Source: J051 sp040752255
GTDB lineage: Bacteria > Armatimonadota > Fimbriimonadia > Fimbriimonadales > ATM1
Direction: 5' to 3'
Assembly: GCA_040752255.1 (NCBI GenBank)
Contig: JBFMFD010000058.1
Location: 1 to 14,871 of the forward strand
DNA length: 14,871 nucleotides
The notes under the pieces are model-generated. The model had not been told where the DNA came from and did no database searches. It worked only from the letters and a program-made list of their open reading frames with translations. The stretch's first letter is position 1, and each line of letters opens with the position of its first letter. Shown here piece after piece: positions 13,862 to 14,871 of the stretch. Position numbers and translations under genes: made by a program.

Positions 13862-14863
13862 TCACCCGAAGCACCGCTCGACGAGCGCCCGCGCCACCCG
13901 CCGCTGCGGCGCGGGCATCGGGAGCCGCTCGATCTCCCCCGGAGTAGCGAGAAACAGGTCCCCGTGTTGGCGCAGCGAGTCGGTCACGAACGCCTTGAGA
14001 GTGATCCGATGGCGAGTAACCGTGTGCCGAACCTCGCAAAGCGCTCGAAGGTTCGTCCAGCCTTCGCTCGATAGAGCGGGCAGAGCGTCTTCGCCTTCCG
14101 GCACTTCGATGCGAGGAAACTCGTACATGCCCCGCCACCAATGACCTTCGGTGATGCGACGTATGGCAGCCCTGCCGTCCTGAATTGCGCAGACGACCGC
14201 GTGCACACGCTCCACCATCTCCTGTCGCTCGCGGAGTGGGATGTCCGCCTGACGGCCTCGTGACCGCGCCAGGCAGAGCGGTTCTACCGGGCAGGCCTCG
14301 CACCGGGGAGAGCGCGGGAGGCAGACGGTCGCGCCCAACTCCATCATCGCTTGGTTCCACTCGCCGGGGTCGGCTCGCGCGCCCATCCACTTCTTCGAGA
14401 GGTCGCGCGCTTGGCGGGTGAGCGCGGAGCCACCCACTTCGATGCACGCCAGCCTTGCAACCACCCGCGCAACGTTGCCGTCTACGGCGGGAACCCGCTC
14501 GCCGAACGCGATGCTCGCGACGGCCGCCGCGGTGTAGTCGCCGAAGCCCGGCAGGCCGCGCAACTCATCGTAGCGGGCCGGCATGCCCTCTTGCGCCACG
14601 CGGGCTGCCGCATCTCTCAGGCGCTCGAGCCGACGGTAGTATCCGAGGCCCTCCCACTGCGCCATCGCCTCGTCCTCGGAAGCCTCTGCGAGCGCTCGTG
14701 GCGTTGGGAAGCGCTTCAGGAAGCGCTCGTAGTATCGTTCAACGCACGCCGCGCGCGTCTGTTGCAGCATGACTTCGCTCACCCACACGCCCCATGCGTC
14801 TCTTCCGCGCCAGGGGAGGTCCCTGCGGTGGCGGCGGTACCAAGTGAGCAGCCGCTGACGCAT
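13862..14863 (-). CDS. mutY: A/G-specific adenine DNA glycosylase MutY
   Basis: MutY removes adenine mispaired with 8-oxoguanine, preventing G:C to T:A mutation. The 333-residue protein has catalytic Glu30 in SEVMLQQT (29-36), the helix-hairpin-helix LPGFGDYTAAAV (104-115), catalytic Asp128 in VDGNVARV, and NQAMMELGATVC (170-181). The [4Fe-4S] ligands are Cys181, Cys188, Cys191 and Cys197 in the expected C-x6-C-x2-C-x5-C spacing. Residues about 215-330 form the C-terminal NUDIX-like domain that recognises 8-oxoguanine, including VRHTVTRH near 278-285. Start ATG 14863 gives the usual N-terminus, but only eight bases remain upstream in the window, so promoter and binding site cannot be judged. 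It is followed closely by fliD on the same strand. Confidence 0.95.
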   Translation of the reverse strand: MRQRLLTWYRRHRRDLPWRGRDAWGVWVSEVMLQQTRAACVERYYERFLKRFPTPRALAEASEDEAMAQWEGLGYYRRLERLRDAAARVAQEGMPARYDELRGLPGFGDYTAAAVASIAFGERVPAVDGNVARVVARLACIEVGGSALTRQARDLSKKWMGARADPGEWNQAMMELGATVCLPRSPRCEACPVEPLCLARSRGRQADIPLRERQEMVERVHAVVCAIQDGRAAIRRITEGHWWRGMYEFPRIEVPEGEDALPALSSEGWTNLRALCEVRHTVTRHRITLKAFVTDSLRQHGDLFLATPGEIERLPMPAPQRRVARALVERCFG

Positions 14864-14871
14864 AGCCGCCC

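Noticed and set aside
1..14871. Mobile element, prophage, toxin-antitoxin or CRISPR content
   Set aside because: There is no transposase, integrase, phage gene or spaced direct repeats. The tRNA has no repeated 3' end in the window that would mark an attachment site.

Overview
The window is GC-rich bacterial chromosome, almost fully coding, with 13 protein genes and one tRNA. No stretch over 300 bases lacks a gene; the longest gaps are about 90 to 140 bases and hold promoters or the tRNA. I see no insertion sequence, prophage, CRISPR array or rRNA. A KdsD-type isomerase, a lipoprotein, a PEP-CTERM protein, a polysaccharide ABC exporter and a flagellar cap protein point to a free-living diderm (Gram-negative-type) bacterium. 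Armatimonadota (Fimbriimonadia-like) is my guess from this mixture and from the promoter style, but no marker gene here proves it.

Layout. Positions 31-2180 (+): ribosomal protein L25/CTC, then an asparagine-synthetase-like protein whose catalytic motifs are all altered. Positions 2220-3475 (+): an ArsR-type regulator and a lipoprotein. Positions 3472-5096 (-): a two-gene ABC exporter for polysaccharide (ATPase 3472-4218, permease 4215-5096). Positions 5215-6030 (+): a secreted PEP-CTERM protein, divergent from the exporter. Positions 6065-7474 (-): a PepV-type M20 dipeptidase. Positions 7513-8475 (+): an arabinose-5-phosphate isomerase. Positions 8544-9407 (+): a membrane-anchored or secreted gluzincin metallopeptidase-like protein. 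Positions 9458-9533 (+): tRNA-Arg(GCG). Positions 9625-11555 (+): a NatA/NatB-type ABC exporter. Positions 11552-14863 (-): mutY followed by a large fliD.

How it works together. Much of the window concerns the cell surface: sugar-polymer export next to an exosortase substrate, Kdo synthesis, a lipoprotein, a surface protease and the flagellar cap. Several operon-leading genes appear to be transcribed from a GGTAnnnT-type -10 box only 6 to 12 bases from the start codon, with no Shine-Dalgarno sequence, which implies leaderless or near-leaderless mRNAs. Downstream genes in the two ABC operons overlap their upstream partner and have good Shine-Dalgarno sites.

I did not find an obvious new multi-gene system. 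The best leads are the degenerate asparagine synthetase, the leaderless promoter pattern and the tRNA-Arg with a GCG anticodon.
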